Origin: Ruegeria sp. EL01
Lineage (GTDB): Bacteria > Pseudomonadota > Alphaproteobacteria > Rhodobacterales > Rhodobacteraceae
NCBI RefSeq assembly: GCF_900313035.1
Contig: NZ_OMPS01000009.1
Location: forward strand, 103 to 64,102
Direction: 5' to 3'
DNA length: 64,000 nucleotides
Shown in pieces: positions 7,642 to 15,708 of this stretch. The position numbers and the translations under genes were made by a program. Position 1 is the stretch's first letter. Each line of letters starts with the position of its first letter. The notes below the pieces were generated by a model. It did not search any database and had not been told where the DNA came from. It worked only from the letters and a program-made list of their open reading frames with translations.

Positions 7642-8151
7642 ATGCCAAGATTTGGTGTTCCGGTCGAGTACAAACGGATCGACACACTACGCGAACTTGA
7701 CCTGCTTTTCCTTCCCAATGCTAACCGTGAGCAAGAAGCTGCGATTTTCCTTACGTCCAAAACCCAAAATGATTGGTCCTCGTATGCTCTCGACCTAACC
7801 AAATCTACTTTTGACGAGTTTGTTGTCGAGATTGAGAACAATGCGTTTGCCGCGTCTGTAGGTCAAGACTATGTCGTAAACATCGACAATCTAGGCAGTG
7901 GGTCGAACTATTGGGACGGTCATTTTGCACGATTTCCTCCGCTCGTTTTGGGTGAAGGGTTCCGTGGTGTCTTGATTTATGATCCGTATCAGCAAACCCA
8001 TTTTGGTCAGAGAGTTATCGTTGATATCGAAAGTGGTTCCTATTTGAATCCGGATCACATCGAGCACTTAATATACTACACCGATTGGTCAATAACTGTA
8101 GGAAATCAGCAGGTGTTTCAGGCAACGAATGCACGGACTTCTGATTCATAG
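7642..8151 (+). CDS. Hypothetical protein next to IS3 element
   Basis: 169-residue protein that I do not recognise. Probably soluble: no signal peptide or membrane segment, rich in aromatic residues and acidic patches, with a mixed alpha/beta pattern. GCGAGGG lies at good distance before the ATG. AT-rich compared with the chromosomal part of the window, like the graspetide genes. Its stop codon is only 16 bp from the IS3 left end, so it was nearly hit by the insertion. It may or may not belong with the graspetide locus, 500 bp upstream on the same strand. Confidence 0.6.
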   Translation: MPRFGVPVEYKRIDTLRELDLLFLPNANREQEAAIFLTSKTQNDWSSYALDLTKSTFDEFVVEIENNAFAASVGQDYVVNIDNLGSGSNYWDGHFARFPPLVLGEGFRGVLIYDPYQQTHFGQRVIVDIESGSYLNPDHIEHLIYYTDWSITVGNQQVFQATNARTSDS

Positions 8152-8194
8152 ACCACTCGCAAAAGGTGTGACCCAGCCCCCTGATCCGGGTCGT

Positions 8195-9085
8195 TCAGGT
8201 GTAGAATCCGTTCCTGTTTCTTTCTGTTGATATGGTTGCAGTCAAGGCCTGCTGAGCGGAGCCCTTGCGTAGCTCAAGCGAGGCAGGCCGGGTGGCTCGG
8301 TTGAGATTGGCGTAGACGGCAGGAGCCAGCCCGCCAAGCGATGTATGCGGTCGTTCTGTGTTGTAATCGATCCTCCAGGTTTCGATGATCTTTCGTGCCT
8401 CGGCGAGGTTGCCGAAGATGTGTTCATTCAGGCATTCGTCACGTAGGCGGCCATTGAAGCTTTCGACGAAGGCGTTCTGCATGGGCTTTCCTGGCGCGAT
8501 GTAGTGCCAGCCGACGCCAGTATCCTGGCACCACCTCAGCACCGCGTGGGATGTCAATTCCGTTCCATTATCGGAGACGATCATGTCGGGCTGGCCGCGC
8601 CGTCGGATCAGATCATCCAGTTCGCGGGTCATCCGCGCACCTGACAATGAGCGATCCACCACAGTTGCCAAGGCTTCGCGCGTGCAATCATCCACGATGC
8701 ACAACACACGGAACCTTTGGCCATCAGCAAAGGCATCAGAGACAAAGTCCAGTGACCAACGCTGATTGGCGCGATCAGGCACCAGAATGGGCCTGCGTGT
8801 GCCCAGAGCCCGCTTGCGCGACCGTCTGCGACGGACTGCAGGCCCTTCTTCGCGATAGAGACGGAACAGCTTCTTGTGATTCACTTCGAACCCTTCTCTG
8901 GCGAGCAGAATGCCCAAACGGCGATACCCGAACCGGCGACGCTCATTCGCCAATTCGCGCAACCGATTGCGCAGGGCCTCATCGCCCTGGTTCTGCTTCC
9001 TGTACTGAAAGACCGATCTATGCAGATCAGCCAACTCGCACGCCCGACGCTCGGACAAGCCGTGCCGGTCCATCACGTCCGACAC
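8195..9085 (-). CDS. IS3-family transposase OrfB (DDE integrase core)
   Basis: Transposase catalytic part with an HTH_21-like start ([21 protein letters not shown]) and an rve integrase core: Asp in [10 protein letters not shown], Asp in [11 protein letters not shown] and Glu in [19 protein letters not shown], the DDE triad. It is normally made as an OrfAB fusion by -1 frameshifting on A-AAA-AAC (minus strand, around 9115-9121) just before the orfA stop. Read this way, the fusion continues [19 protein letters not shown]. No internal stop or other damage is visible, so it may be active. Confidence 0.9.
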   Translation of the reverse strand: MSDVMDRHGLSERRACELADLHRSVFQYRKQNQGDEALRNRLRELANERRRFGYRRLGILLAREGFEVNHKKLFRLYREEGPAVRRRRSRKRALGTRRPILVPDRANQRWSLDFVSDAFADGQRFRVLCIVDDCTREALATVVDRSLSGARMTRELDDLIRRRGQPDMIVSDNGTELTSHAVLRWCQDTGVGWHYIAPGKPMQNAFVESFNGRLRDECLNEHIFGNLAEARKIIETWRIDYNTERPHTSLGGLAPAVYANLNRATRPASLELRKGSAQQALTATISTERNRNGFYT

Positions 9086-9108
9086 GGCCCGTCTCTTAAC
9101 GTCAGGCG

Positions 9109-9372
9109 TTAGTAGTTTTTTGTCGCGAGGTCTTTCAGCGCGGCATTATCAAGCATCGCGTCCGCCAGCATGCGCTTCAGCCGATTATTCTCATCTTCAA
9201 GCGCGCGCAGCTTCTTCGCGTCCGACACATTCATCCCGCCGAACTTGGCTTTGTATTTGTAAAAAGTCGCGTCGCTGATCCCATACTTCCGGCACAGCTC
9301 CTGCGCCTTCACCCCGGCTTCGTATTCTTTGATCATCCCAATGATCTGTTCGTCACTAAATCTGCGTTTCAT
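9109..9372 (-). CDS. IS3-family transposase OrfA (HTH, leucine-zipper)
   Basis: 87-residue DNA-binding subunit: helix-turn-helix ([20 protein letters not shown], then [22 protein letters not shown]) followed by a leucine-zipper-like helix ([20 protein letters not shown]). The [19 protein letters not shown] layout is typical of the IS407 group. The frame opens 33 bases upstream (MLVIRPSKGWT), but MKRRF at 9372 is the usual family start. The A6C slippery site lies at its last codons. Confidence 0.9.
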   Translation of the reverse strand: MKRRFSDEQIIGMIKEYEAGVKAQELCRKYGISDATFYKYKAKFGGMNVSDAKKLRALEDENNRLKRMLADAMLDNAALKDLATKNY

Positions 9373-9420
9373 AGTCCATCCTTTGCTTGGACGGATTACT
9401 AACACCTCAATGGCCCGACT

Positions 9421-10878
9421 TCAGGGGGCTGGGTCAAGATTCTTGGCAGACTTGTCAGTTTTTTCCGTATAGTAATGTTTCGTATCATGATGATCCGCCA
9501 ATGCTTCCGGACGATACGGTTTTACTTCCTCCATTTGAGGCACTGCACCCGCTTCCAGTCTTTCCAAGACCGTTTCATGAAGGGTGCCAACTTTCACTTC
9601 TCTCAGCTTTCTTGGCCACTCCTTTCGGATTGGTCCCGCCGAAAACATAATCTTTTCTTCGTGTTGAAGCGATCTAGCGTCCGGCGAAGTAACCAGCTTT
9701 CCGTCGTTGATTTGAACCGCCGGAACACATTGCTTGAGTTCATCGATCATCCACTTCAGAGCAATATCACTCAGTCGCGACTCTATTTCAGGGTAGCTGC
9801 CCCCGATATCACTGTGGCAACCTGCAAACCAATACTGTTTCATCCATGGCAGTTTACGTCCCTCTGTTTTGGCAGCCTCACTTAAACTACCCCACTGTAC
9901 ACGTGGAAAGTCCGCTCGATGCTCATCAATAGCCAACGCATGTCTTGCGTACTGAACATCTGAATCAAGATACTTATCGTAGTTCTTTTGGTTCCATACG
10001 GCCCAGTGGCCATTCTTCCAGATCGATAACCAATCACCCGGATTACTAAATCGCAGAGGCCGTTCTGGGTCTGGTGAAAAGTACTTGAACTGACCCATAA
10101 GTGTTTTCACGAGCCAATATAGAGTTGCAGCTGCAACAACTCCTAGGAATACCGTGAATACCCAGTGCATTCCACCGTAGATACTCCCCATGAACAACAC
10201 GAGTAAGACAATCGATGCCCCCCAAACGAACACATTTGCTTTTCGATTTCCGAGCGCTGCCACTGTGTCAAAAACACCCACAAAAGTAGGCTGTACGTTG
10301 CCCTGCTCAAGCGCTTTTTCACCTTCGGCGTTTGATCCATACTTTCTACGAAACCGGCGAGCCTTTTCTTCGCGTTCGTCCTCATAGAGACTGCGTTTTG
10401 ATCCAGCCCCATGGTTATACACATACTTAACAGCATCGCTTGCGATCTTGCGCAGTTTGGTCCCGTGGCGTGGCACAGGGCTACCGTCTGGCATTTGAGT
10501 TGGAACACCACAAAGGTTAAGGACATTCGTCACTGCTCTTGCCGTGTATGCTCCCCGCGAGAACCCAAATACACAAATCCTATCACCGGGTTCGTAGCTA
10601 GAAATGATTGCTTCGTAGCAATCAATCACGTTTTCATCGATACCGGTTCCTACAGCGGCCTCCAGCATAGTTCGGGTCTTTTTGAAGGTAATACCGTCGA
10701 TTTCTCCAGCACCTAACCCTGGATCGTAAAATGCATATTGCTCTCTAGGACTAATTGGTGAGTCCGGCCCCGGCCGCATTGCCCGAAACATTTTGTAGAC
10801 ATTTGACAGCCTTTGATCTGGGCGCAGCCCTCCCATCTGCCCTGTGCCATCAGAGAAAATGAGGATGTTCTTCGGCAT
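9421..10878 (-). CDS. DUF2235 hydrolase, C-terminus cut by IS3 element
   Basis: 485-residue frame. DUF2235 proteins are alpha/beta hydrolases related to type VI phospholipase effectors (Tle1-type). Seen: N-terminal ILIFSDGTGQ, nucleophile motif GFSRGAYTAR near residue 107, FVGVFDTVAALG, two hydrophobic membrane segments about 220-262, and WFAGCHSDIGG near 355. The ATG at 10878 has AAAGGA at good spacing. The last residues (LDPAP, then TGA) are encoded by the IS3 inverted repeat, so the natural C-terminus is lost; the missing part is not on the other side of the element. Confidence 0.8.
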   Translation of the reverse strand: MPKNILIFSDGTGQMGGLRPDQRLSNVYKMFRAMRPGPDSPISPREQYAFYDPGLGAGEIDGITFKKTRTMLEAAVGTGIDENVIDCYEAIISSYEPGDRICVFGFSRGAYTARAVTNVLNLCGVPTQMPDGSPVPRHGTKLRKIASDAVKYVYNHGAGSKRSLYEDEREEKARRFRRKYGSNAEGEKALEQGNVQPTFVGVFDTVAALGNRKANVFVWGASIVLLVLFMGSIYGGMHWVFTVFLGVVAAATLYWLVKTLMGQFKYFSPDPERPLRFSNPGDWLSIWKNGHWAVWNQKNYDKYLDSDVQYARHALAIDEHRADFPRVQWGSLSEAAKTEGRKLPWMKQYWFAGCHSDIGGSYPEIESRLSDIALKWMIDELKQCVPAVQINDGKLVTSPDARSLQHEEKIMFSAGPIRKEWPRKLREVKVGTLHETVLERLEAGAVPQMEEVKPYRPEALADHHDTKHYYTEKTDKSAKNLDPAP

Positions 10879-11236
10879 TAAAATCGTCCTTTGACGTAAA
10901 TGTATCTCAAAAAGTTCTAAAACACCTGATTGCTATTCATAGCACATCAGGCATTTAGCGCCAATTTAGTAGGTTCCCATTGTAGCTGACTGTGTGGAGA
11001 TTGCTCTCACCCGCGCAACGAACTCACTTTAGCGGTTCAATAAATGCAGGAACGCCATATCCGCTTAAGAAACAAGTTTCTAGAATTTCAGAGTGCGTCA
11101 GAAAAGTGGTGATCGCAAAGCCTAAAGTACATTTGATACGTCGCAACAGCTTTCAAAACTATCAACATATCTAAATCAAACAGAATAGGCATGTCGGATG
11201 GCCGGGTTTGCAACCCCGGCCACCCAGCTCCTGAAA
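10879..11236. other. Gene-free stretch before the AlpA-like gene
   Basis: About 360 bp, AT-rich in the first part, without a convincing gene. It holds the promoter of the DUF2235 gene and a hairpin at 11199-11222 downstream of the alpA-like gene. Confidence 0.4.
11199..11222 (-). terminator. Hairpin downstream of the AlpA-like gene
   Basis: TGGCCGGG, loop of 8, CCCGGCCA: a perfect 8-bp GC-rich stem just after the alpA-like stop codon. No T-tract follows on the minus strand, so it may be a weak terminator or a structural element of the island. Confidence 0.35.
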
Positions 11237-11434
11237 TCAGGAGTGTCGGTTTGGTTCTTCTCGCTGCGCCAAACGTTCTTCAAGCCAGTCTAGCACTTCA
11301 CCCTCAACCCAGCCCACCCGGTTCGGGCCCAGCGGTACCCGCTTGGGGAATTGGCCTGCCTTCTCCAGCCGGGCTATGTGTTGTGGTGAGTACAGAACAA
11401 GCTCCTTCACCTGACGTTTTGAAAGTATCCTCAT
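11237..11434 (-). CDS. AlpA-family DNA-binding regulator (excisionase-like)
   Basis: 65-residue MerR/excisionase-fold protein: MRILSKRQVKELVLYSPQHIARLEKAG, then FPKRVPLGPNRVGWVEGEVLDWLEER, the standard AlpA helix-turn-helix and wing. AlpA-type proteins regulate excision genes of integrated elements. The ATG at 11434 has AGGAGA 8 bases upstream; the frame opens 27 bases earlier without such a site. It lies just downstream of the integrase gene on the same strand, as expected in an integration module. Confidence 0.85.
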   Translation of the reverse strand: MRILSKRQVKELVLYSPQHIARLEKAGQFPKRVPLGPNRVGWVEGEVLDWLEERLAQREEPNRHS

Positions 11435-11528
11435 CACGATGTCTCCTTGATTGGAGAGCAACGCGATGCCCTCGGTTACGACAAATCTCCCGAGAGGTCA
11501 TCAAGGTATCAGCTAATTGTCGCGCTGG

Positions 11529-12521
11529 CTATCGCGCCGTAATGGAGGTTAAATGCTCCTCATATGCGATCAGCGCTACTCGCATCTCTTCCAAAAAAGT
11601 ATAGCGGTTGTATATTGCCGCGACACCGCTCACCTGTGACCGGTGGTCAATTATTTGCTCAGTAACATGAAGTGGCACTCCAAGCCGTGCCATCGTGCTG
11701 GAAAAATACCGCCGAAAATCATGCAATACCCAATCAGCCACCCCAGAACGTCGATCAAGGCGCGCCTTAGACTTAGACCATCCGTTGAACACGAACGGCT
11801 GTTTAGGCAGGTACGCTCCAAAACCTGTAACAGGAATGGTATGCGGCCGTTTGCTCTTCATTACACTTGTTGGGAATGTCAGCATGTCGCCCTCAACCCA
11901 ATCCGGGTGAAAGCGCCAAATCTGATTGCGCCGCTGCCCGGTCATGAGCAACAATCGAACGATATCGGAGTATGGTGCTTGCTCAACATGCCATATTGCA
12001 GCCACTTCATCGTCGGATAACAGGCGGTCGCGAACCACAAATTTCACTTTGCGCCGCATGAATGGATTGCGATCATAAAATCCATGATCAATGCACCAGT
12101 TGAAGAGTGCCTTGAGCGCCTTGATCTGGTTGGGATCAGCTATATTGGTGGACACCACATCAAGTTCGGTATCTGCGATGTTTTTGAGCGCGTAGTGATA
12201 CCGCTCGACAGTGGTGGGCCGCAGTCGCAGGCGGCAGTCTGCCAAAAAATTCTCGCGCATCTCGCCAAACTTGGGGCTGGTGCGAACTGCAGGCGGCGCA
12301 GCCAATAGCTGCCTAGCGGCAATGCGGGCATCTTTCAGAGAGAGTTTTGGCCATTTGCCAAGCGTTTTTAGGCGGCGATCTGCCCCATACATCACGAAGA
12401 AAGACTTGGATCGAACAGAGCAGCGTATGCCAAATCCTGGCAAGGATGGATCAAGGTGCTTTACGCTTCCCTTTTCTGGATGTGCGAATTTGCGAATTGA
12501 TAGCTCGGTCAAAGCGGCCAT
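11529..12521 (-). CDS. int: Tyrosine integrase of the island
   Basis: 330-residue site-specific recombinase of the P4-like type. An N-terminal arm-binding domain (SVKHLDPSLPGFGIRC...GKWPKLSLKDAR) is followed by a SAM-like core-binding domain and the catalytic domain: Arg in MTGQRRNQI, HDFRRYFSS (His-x-x-Arg), His in IIDHRSQ, and Tyr in AAIYNRYTF. The frame opens at 12572; I prefer MAALTELS at 12521 as the family start. The gene reads away from a tRNA-Pro 3' fragment 140 bp behind it, the likely attachment site. Confidence 0.85.
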   Translation of the reverse strand: MAALTELSIRKFAHPEKGSVKHLDPSLPGFGIRCSVRSKSFFVMYGADRRLKTLGKWPKLSLKDARIAARQLLAAPPAVRTSPKFGEMRENFLADCRLRLRPTTVERYHYALKNIADTELDVVSTNIADPNQIKALKALFNWCIDHGFYDRNPFMRRKVKFVVRDRLLSDDEVAAIWHVEQAPYSDIVRLLLMTGQRRNQIWRFHPDWVEGDMLTFPTSVMKSKRPHTIPVTGFGAYLPKQPFVFNGWSKSKARLDRRSGVADWVLHDFRRYFSSTMARLGVPLHVTEQIIDHRSQVSGVAAIYNRYTFLEEMRVALIAYEEHLTSITAR

Positions 12522-12663
12522 GTCATTTTTGTCTCGTTTTTGTCTCGCAAATGTGATGCGTAATCGCGGCACTCAATGATCTTCTATGTTCATAGTAAAA
12601 TCAATAACTGTTTGATATTAGTAGATTCTGATCAGCAATGTTCCGCTATGAGAAATAGTAGCA

Positions 12664-12713
12664 CTGTCTTCGGGAGGCAGGGGTCGGAGGTTCGAATCCT
12701 CTCACTCCGACCA
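12664..12713 (+). other. Attachment site: 3' part of tRNA-Pro(CGG)
   Basis: 50 bp that fold as the 3' half of a tRNA: anticodon arm CTGTC-TTCGGGA-GGCAG (anticodon CGG), variable loop, T-arm GGAGG-TTCGAAT-CCTCT, acceptor strand CACTCCG, discriminator A and encoded CCA. The matching 5' acceptor strand (CGGAGTG) and D-arm are absent upstream, so this is not a working tRNA gene. It is what remains at one end of an element that integrated into tRNA-Pro with the adjacent integrase. Confidence 0.75.
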
Positions 12714-12742
12714 ATAATTCCAAATATTTAACCCGTTTTACT

Positions 12743-12943
12743 ATGACCCTTGTTAAGGGGCGGTCCGGATTTGATCCGGATTATGCGGCATTTGAGGCGG
12801 GTTTCGGTGAGTCCTGCTCCCTCAGAAACCGAAAGGCCGCTGACCGGGCTGGCACCCGCGTCAACGGCCAAATCGAAAAGTTTGCTGAGGAAACCTCCCA
12901 GACCGCAAGCGTGATCGCAATCGCGGGTGGGGCCGATGTCTGA
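12743..12943 (+). CDS. Small hypothetical protein upstream of HTH gene
   Basis: 66-residue frame (MTLVKGRSGFDPDYAAFEAG...) that I do not recognise. Its stop overlaps the start of the next gene by a few bases, typical for co-translated small genes in mobilisation modules. It may be a regulator or the remnant of one. No strong ribosome-binding site. Moderate to low confidence that it is real. Confidence 0.4.
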   Translation: MTLVKGRSGFDPDYAAFEAGFGESCSLRNRKAADRAGTRVNGQIEKFAEETSQTASVIAIAGGADV

Positions 12944-13691
12944 TCTTCTGCCCTTCTGCAAGATTAAGCTGCAATACCTGCTGGAAATGGTCACCGATCA
13001 TGAGCTGGACGACAACGCCCTGCGCGTGGCGCTCTACCTGGCGTTGGCCCACGCCGACCACGAGACGGGCGAAAGCCGTCCGTCCTTCGAGACCATCGGC
13101 GCGGCCATCGGCAAACACGCCAAGTCGGTCAAGCGGGCGCTGAACAAGGTCGAGGCGGCGGGCTACATGACCGTGGAGCGCGGGACCAATAAGGGCAATT
13201 CCTCTCGCTACCACCCGACCAAAGCGGCCCTAAAACGGGCCACGGATCGCCGCCGGGAGGGGGACAAAGTTGTCCCGCTTAGCCGCGCCAAAGGGGGACA
13301 ATCCTGTCCACAAAGCGGGACAGACCTGTCCGGGAAAGGGGGACAGGATCGCCCCCCGAACAGAGAACAAGAACTTAGAAAAGAACGAGAGCGCGCGTCC
13401 GCGCCGGATTGGTCCGATGAAGGGCAATCCGGCGGAGCGCGCTCGGACCTCGTTTTCGTCCCGAGGGGCATCTGCTTTGTTCGGGACTGGAACGAAAGGC
13501 TAGCCCGGGAAGGCATGACCACGCTGGAGCGCAGCCTGCCCCAGTCTCCGCACGAACATCACCTGGGATACTGGCTTCCGGCACGGACACCGGCCCCGTT
13601 GGGCTGCGCTGAGTGGCAGGACCAACTCCAATTACTCAGAGATTTGATCCGCGAGACGTCAGAAAACGCGGAGCACTGCCATGTGGTCTGA
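12936..13691 (+). CDS. Helix-turn-helix protein of the mobilisation module
   Basis: 251-residue protein. The N-terminal 90 residues form a winged-helix domain like those of plasmid replication or partition regulators (DDNALRVALYLALAHADHETG, then SFETIGAAIGKHAKSVKRAL). The middle is low-complexity with repeated GGQ-type segments; the C-terminus is unknown. I start at the ATG at 12936 (MSDLLPF); a GTG nine bases earlier is also possible. It overlaps mobC by 11 bases. It could be a replication initiator or transcription regulator; no origin-like iterons were seen nearby. Confidence 0.65.
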   Translation: MSDLLPFCKIKLQYLLEMVTDHELDDNALRVALYLALAHADHETGESRPSFETIGAAIGKHAKSVKRALNKVEAAGYMTVERGTNKGNSSRYHPTKAALKRATDRRREGDKVVPLSRAKGGQSCPQSGTDLSGKGGQDRPPNREQELRKERERASAPDWSDEGQSGGARSDLVFVPRGICFVRDWNERLAREGMTTLERSLPQSPHEHHLGYWLPARTPAPLGCAEWQDQLQLLRDLIRETSENAEHCHVV

Positions 13692-14139
13692 GCAAACAGC
13701 AAGGCGACCCATGTCATACGCTGGCGCGGATGCCACGGGACCTTGCGAGGGGCGGCAAGCCTCCCCTTCGAACCCCACCGGCGCGGGAAAAGCCCGCGCA
13801 AAGGAGCCGTTGACAGAGACCTTCGTCTTCCGTTGCACGGCGGCTGAGAAAGCCGAGCTCCGCGCCAAGGCCGAGGCCGCTGGCCTGCCCGCCGCGACGC
13901 TCTTGCGCGAGGTGCTTGGCCTGACCGAGGCGCGCCGCCGCAAGCCAGTGCCGCGCGTCGATCCGGCGCTGGTGCTGGCAGTTGGGCGCATAGGCGGCAA
14001 CCTTAACCAGATCGCGCGATGGCTGAACCACGCGATGCTGGTGGGCCGCACCGACCTCGACAGCCTGACCGTCGCGCGCCGCCTATTGGTGATCGAACGC
14101 CGGCTTGCCCAGCTCCTCGAAGAGGCGCGGCGGTGCTGA
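13681..14139 (+). CDS. mobC: Mobilisation protein MobC
   Basis: 152-residue relaxosome accessory protein that helps the relaxase open DNA at oriT. A ribbon-helix-helix-like part (TETFVFRCTAAEKAELRAKAEAAGLPAATLLREVLGL) is followed by the MobC signature VGRIGGNLNQIARWLN. It overlaps the preceding gene by 11 bases and the relaxase GTG by 7, so the whole module is a tight operon. The first 40 residues are poorly conserved in type and a later start is possible. Confidence 0.85.
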   Translation: MWSEQTARRPMSYAGADATGPCEGRQASPSNPTGAGKARAKEPLTETFVFRCTAAEKAELRAKAEAAGLPAATLLREVLGLTEARRRKPVPRVDPALVLAVGRIGGNLNQIARWLNHAMLVGRTDLDSLTVARRLLVIERRLAQLLEEARRC

Positions 14140-15692
14140 TCAAGTTCTTTCCCAACGGCAAAGGCGCGGGCGCGGGACCGGTCGGCTACCTCGTGGCTGA
14201 GCGCGTGCTGGCCTATGACGGCAAGCGCGACCTGATCCGCGATGCCGATGGCCTCCCCCTGACCGCGGTGCGCGATCCCTTGCCCGAGGTGCTGCGCGGC
14301 GACCCAAGCCGCACCGAGGCGCTGATCGACGCCAGCCGCCACCAGTGGACTTACCGAGCGGGCGTGATCAGCTTTGCAGCCGAGGACGCCCCCAGCGAGG
14401 CGCAGCAGGTCGAGGTCATGGACGCCTTCGAGCAGCTGGCTTTTGCCGGGCTGGACGGCGAGCAATACGACATGCTTTGGGTCCGTCACAGCCACGAGGA
14501 CCGGGTCGAACTGCACTTCTGCACCCCGCGCCTGGAGTTGACTACCGGTCGCAGCCTGAACATCGCACCGCCCGGCTACCAGGACGCCTTTGACAGCCTG
14601 CGCGACCTGATGAACCAAGGCCACGGCTGGGCCGACCCGATGGAGCTGGAGCGCGCGCAGGAGGTGCGTGACACCATCGAGGCCCCGACCCGTGCCCAGG
14701 GCCGCGACGAGTTGCATGCTTGGATCCTCGATCAGATATCGATGGGTCTGATCGAGGATCGCGCCAGCATGATCGAGGCGCTCACGGACGCGGGTTTCGG
14801 CCTGCCCCGAGCGAGCAAGGCCTACCTCACCGCGCAAGACCCCGAGACCGGCGAACGCTGGCGCCTGAAAGGAGAGATTTTCTATGAAGACTGGCAAGCC
14901 GACCCGGCTAAGCGAGAAATTGAACGCGGAGTTGGACACGATACGCCACGACTACGCCGCCTCGATGGCATCCCAGCTGGAGAGCTTCAGGAGCGATTTG
15001 ACGGTCATTGCGAGCGACGCGCGTACCATCGAGAGCGATACGCGCCACTTCCTGAACGAGAACAGGAGCTTGTTCGAGACGCGGACCGAACAGATCAGGC
15101 GCTGGCTGACGATCTCGCCCTGGGTGATCTCGGGGCTGATCGTGACGGGGATCGCCTCGATGATGGCCGCGAGCTGGTTTTGGACGGTGCAACTGACACG
15201 CTCGGAGCTGACGGAACTGGGCTTGACGCGGATCGACCATGGGGAACAGACCTTGCTGACGCTAGACCCCGCCCGGACCGAGCAGAAGACCTGCACGCTG
15301 GCCGGGACACCGGTCATCTGCATCAAGATCAAGGAGGAATGAATGACGACGCCCCTGACAGCCTTGGAGCGCGACTTGCTCGCCTGCGTCGAGCGGTTGG
15401 TGACGGCCTGCGAAACCTCAGCGCAGGAATTGACCGGATTAGAGGCGCGCTCGACGAAGAGGCTGCAAGCCCAGTTGGATGGTATCGCGACCTGCGCGAC
15501 GTTGCTCATACGCTCGCAGATCGCGTCAATGCAGGCGTTGCGTGGCTTGCTGAGCGAAGAGGCCACCTACAACGCGCTGGACGCGCAGTTGAGCGAGAGC
15601 TTGACCTTAGCGAAGGCCGCCGAAGAGAGGCTGAAACAGAGCTGAAGGAATTGCAGATCGAACGGGGCCGCAACCATGGCCTGGAACTTTAG
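14133..15692 (+). CDS. mobA: Relaxase (mobilisation nickase)
   Basis: 519-residue relaxase starting at GTG 14133 (VLIKFFPNGKGAGAG), overlapping the mobC stop; the longer open frame from 14019 lies inside mobC. N-terminal relaxase features are LIKFFPNG, the segment YRAGVISFAAEDAPS, and the histidine motif WVRHSHEDRVELHF about 110-125, the metal-binding part of MOB relaxases. It should nick oriT and lead DNA transfer with a helper conjugation system; none is in the window. The C-terminal 260 codons overlap two genes in the +1 frame (14884-15645) and look charged and unstructured (D/R/E-rich). Confidence 0.85.
   Translation: MLIKFFPNGKGAGAGPVGYLVAERVLAYDGKRDLIRDADGLPLTAVRDPLPEVLRGDPSRTEALIDASRHQWTYRAGVISFAAEDAPSEAQQVEVMDAFEQLAFAGLDGEQYDMLWVRHSHEDRVELHFCTPRLELTTGRSLNIAPPGYQDAFDSLRDLMNQGHGWADPMELERAQEVRDTIEAPTRAQGRDELHAWILDQISMGLIEDRASMIEALTDAGFGLPRASKAYLTAQDPETGERWRLKGEIFYEDWQADPAKREIERGVGHDTPRLRRLDGIPAGELQERFDGHCERRAYHRERYAPLPEREQELVRDADRTDQALADDLALGDLGADRDGDRLDDGRELVLDGATDTLGADGTGLDADRPWGTDLADARPRPDRAEDLHAGRDTGHLHQDQGGMNDDAPDSLGARLARLRRAVGDGLRNLSAGIDRIRGALDEEAASPVGWYRDLRDVAHTLADRVNAGVAWLAERRGHLQRAGRAVERELDLSEGRRREAETELKELQIERGRNHGLEL
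14884..15342 (+). CDS. Nested gene: membrane-anchored mobilisation protein (MbeB/MobB-like position)
   Basis: 152-residue protein coded inside the relaxase gene in another frame. A very strong AAAGGAGAG site stands 8 bases before the ATG. The N-terminal 80 residues are a long helical, coiled-coil-like region (LSEKLNAELDTIRHDYAASM...), followed by one membrane segment (ISPWVISGLIVTGIASMMAA) and a periplasmic or soluble tail. ColE1-type plasmids nest mbeB and mbeD inside mbeA in the same way, and MobB-type proteins are membrane anchored. Homology is not established; position and topology suggest the role. Confidence 0.75.
   Translation: MKTGKPTRLSEKLNAELDTIRHDYAASMASQLESFRSDLTVIASDARTIESDTRHFLNENRSLFETRTEQIRRWLTISPWVISGLIVTGIASMMAASWFWTVQLTRSELTELGLTRIDHGEQTLLTLDPARTEQKTCTLAGTPVICIKIKEE
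15343..15645 (+). CDS. Nested gene: small helical mobilisation protein (MbeD/MobD-like position)
   Basis: 100-residue protein in the same alternate frame as the preceding nested gene; its ATG directly follows that gene's TGA, with AAGGAGG ahead. The sequence is almost wholly alpha-helical with heptad-like leucines (LTALERDLLACVERLVTACE). No membrane segment. In ColE1 and relatives mbeD occupies this place, and its product is a small coiled-coil entry-exclusion or mobilisation protein. The relaxase frame runs through it and ends 47 bases later. Confidence 0.7.
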   Translation: MTTPLTALERDLLACVERLVTACETSAQELTGLEARSTKRLQAQLDGIATCATLLIRSQIASMQALRGLLSEEATYNALDAQLSESLTLAKAAEERLKQS

Positions 15693-15708
15693 CGAGGAAG
15701 GGAAACCA

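Larger units (their letters stand above)
8168..9436 (-). mobile_element. IS3-family insertion sequence (IS407-like)
   Basis: 1269-bp element with terminal inverted repeats beginning TGACCCAGCCCCCTGA (8168-8183 and, reversed, 9421-9436). The similarity continues imperfectly for about 40 bp inward at both ends. It encodes OrfA and OrfB on the minus strand with an A6C slippery site between them. Flanking tetranucleotides (GGTG and AGAT) differ, so there is no visible target duplication. Its right end supplies the stop codon of the truncated DUF2235 gene. Confidence 0.85.

Noticed and set aside
12610-12713. Complete tRNA-Pro gene
   Set aside because: The 5' acceptor strand and D-arm that would pair with the 3' part are missing, so it is only a fragment.
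13659-14939. Minus-strand frame of 426 codons across the mobilisation genes
   Set aside because: Antisense to HTH, mobC and relaxase genes in GC-rich DNA; sequence has no fold-like pattern or family motif.
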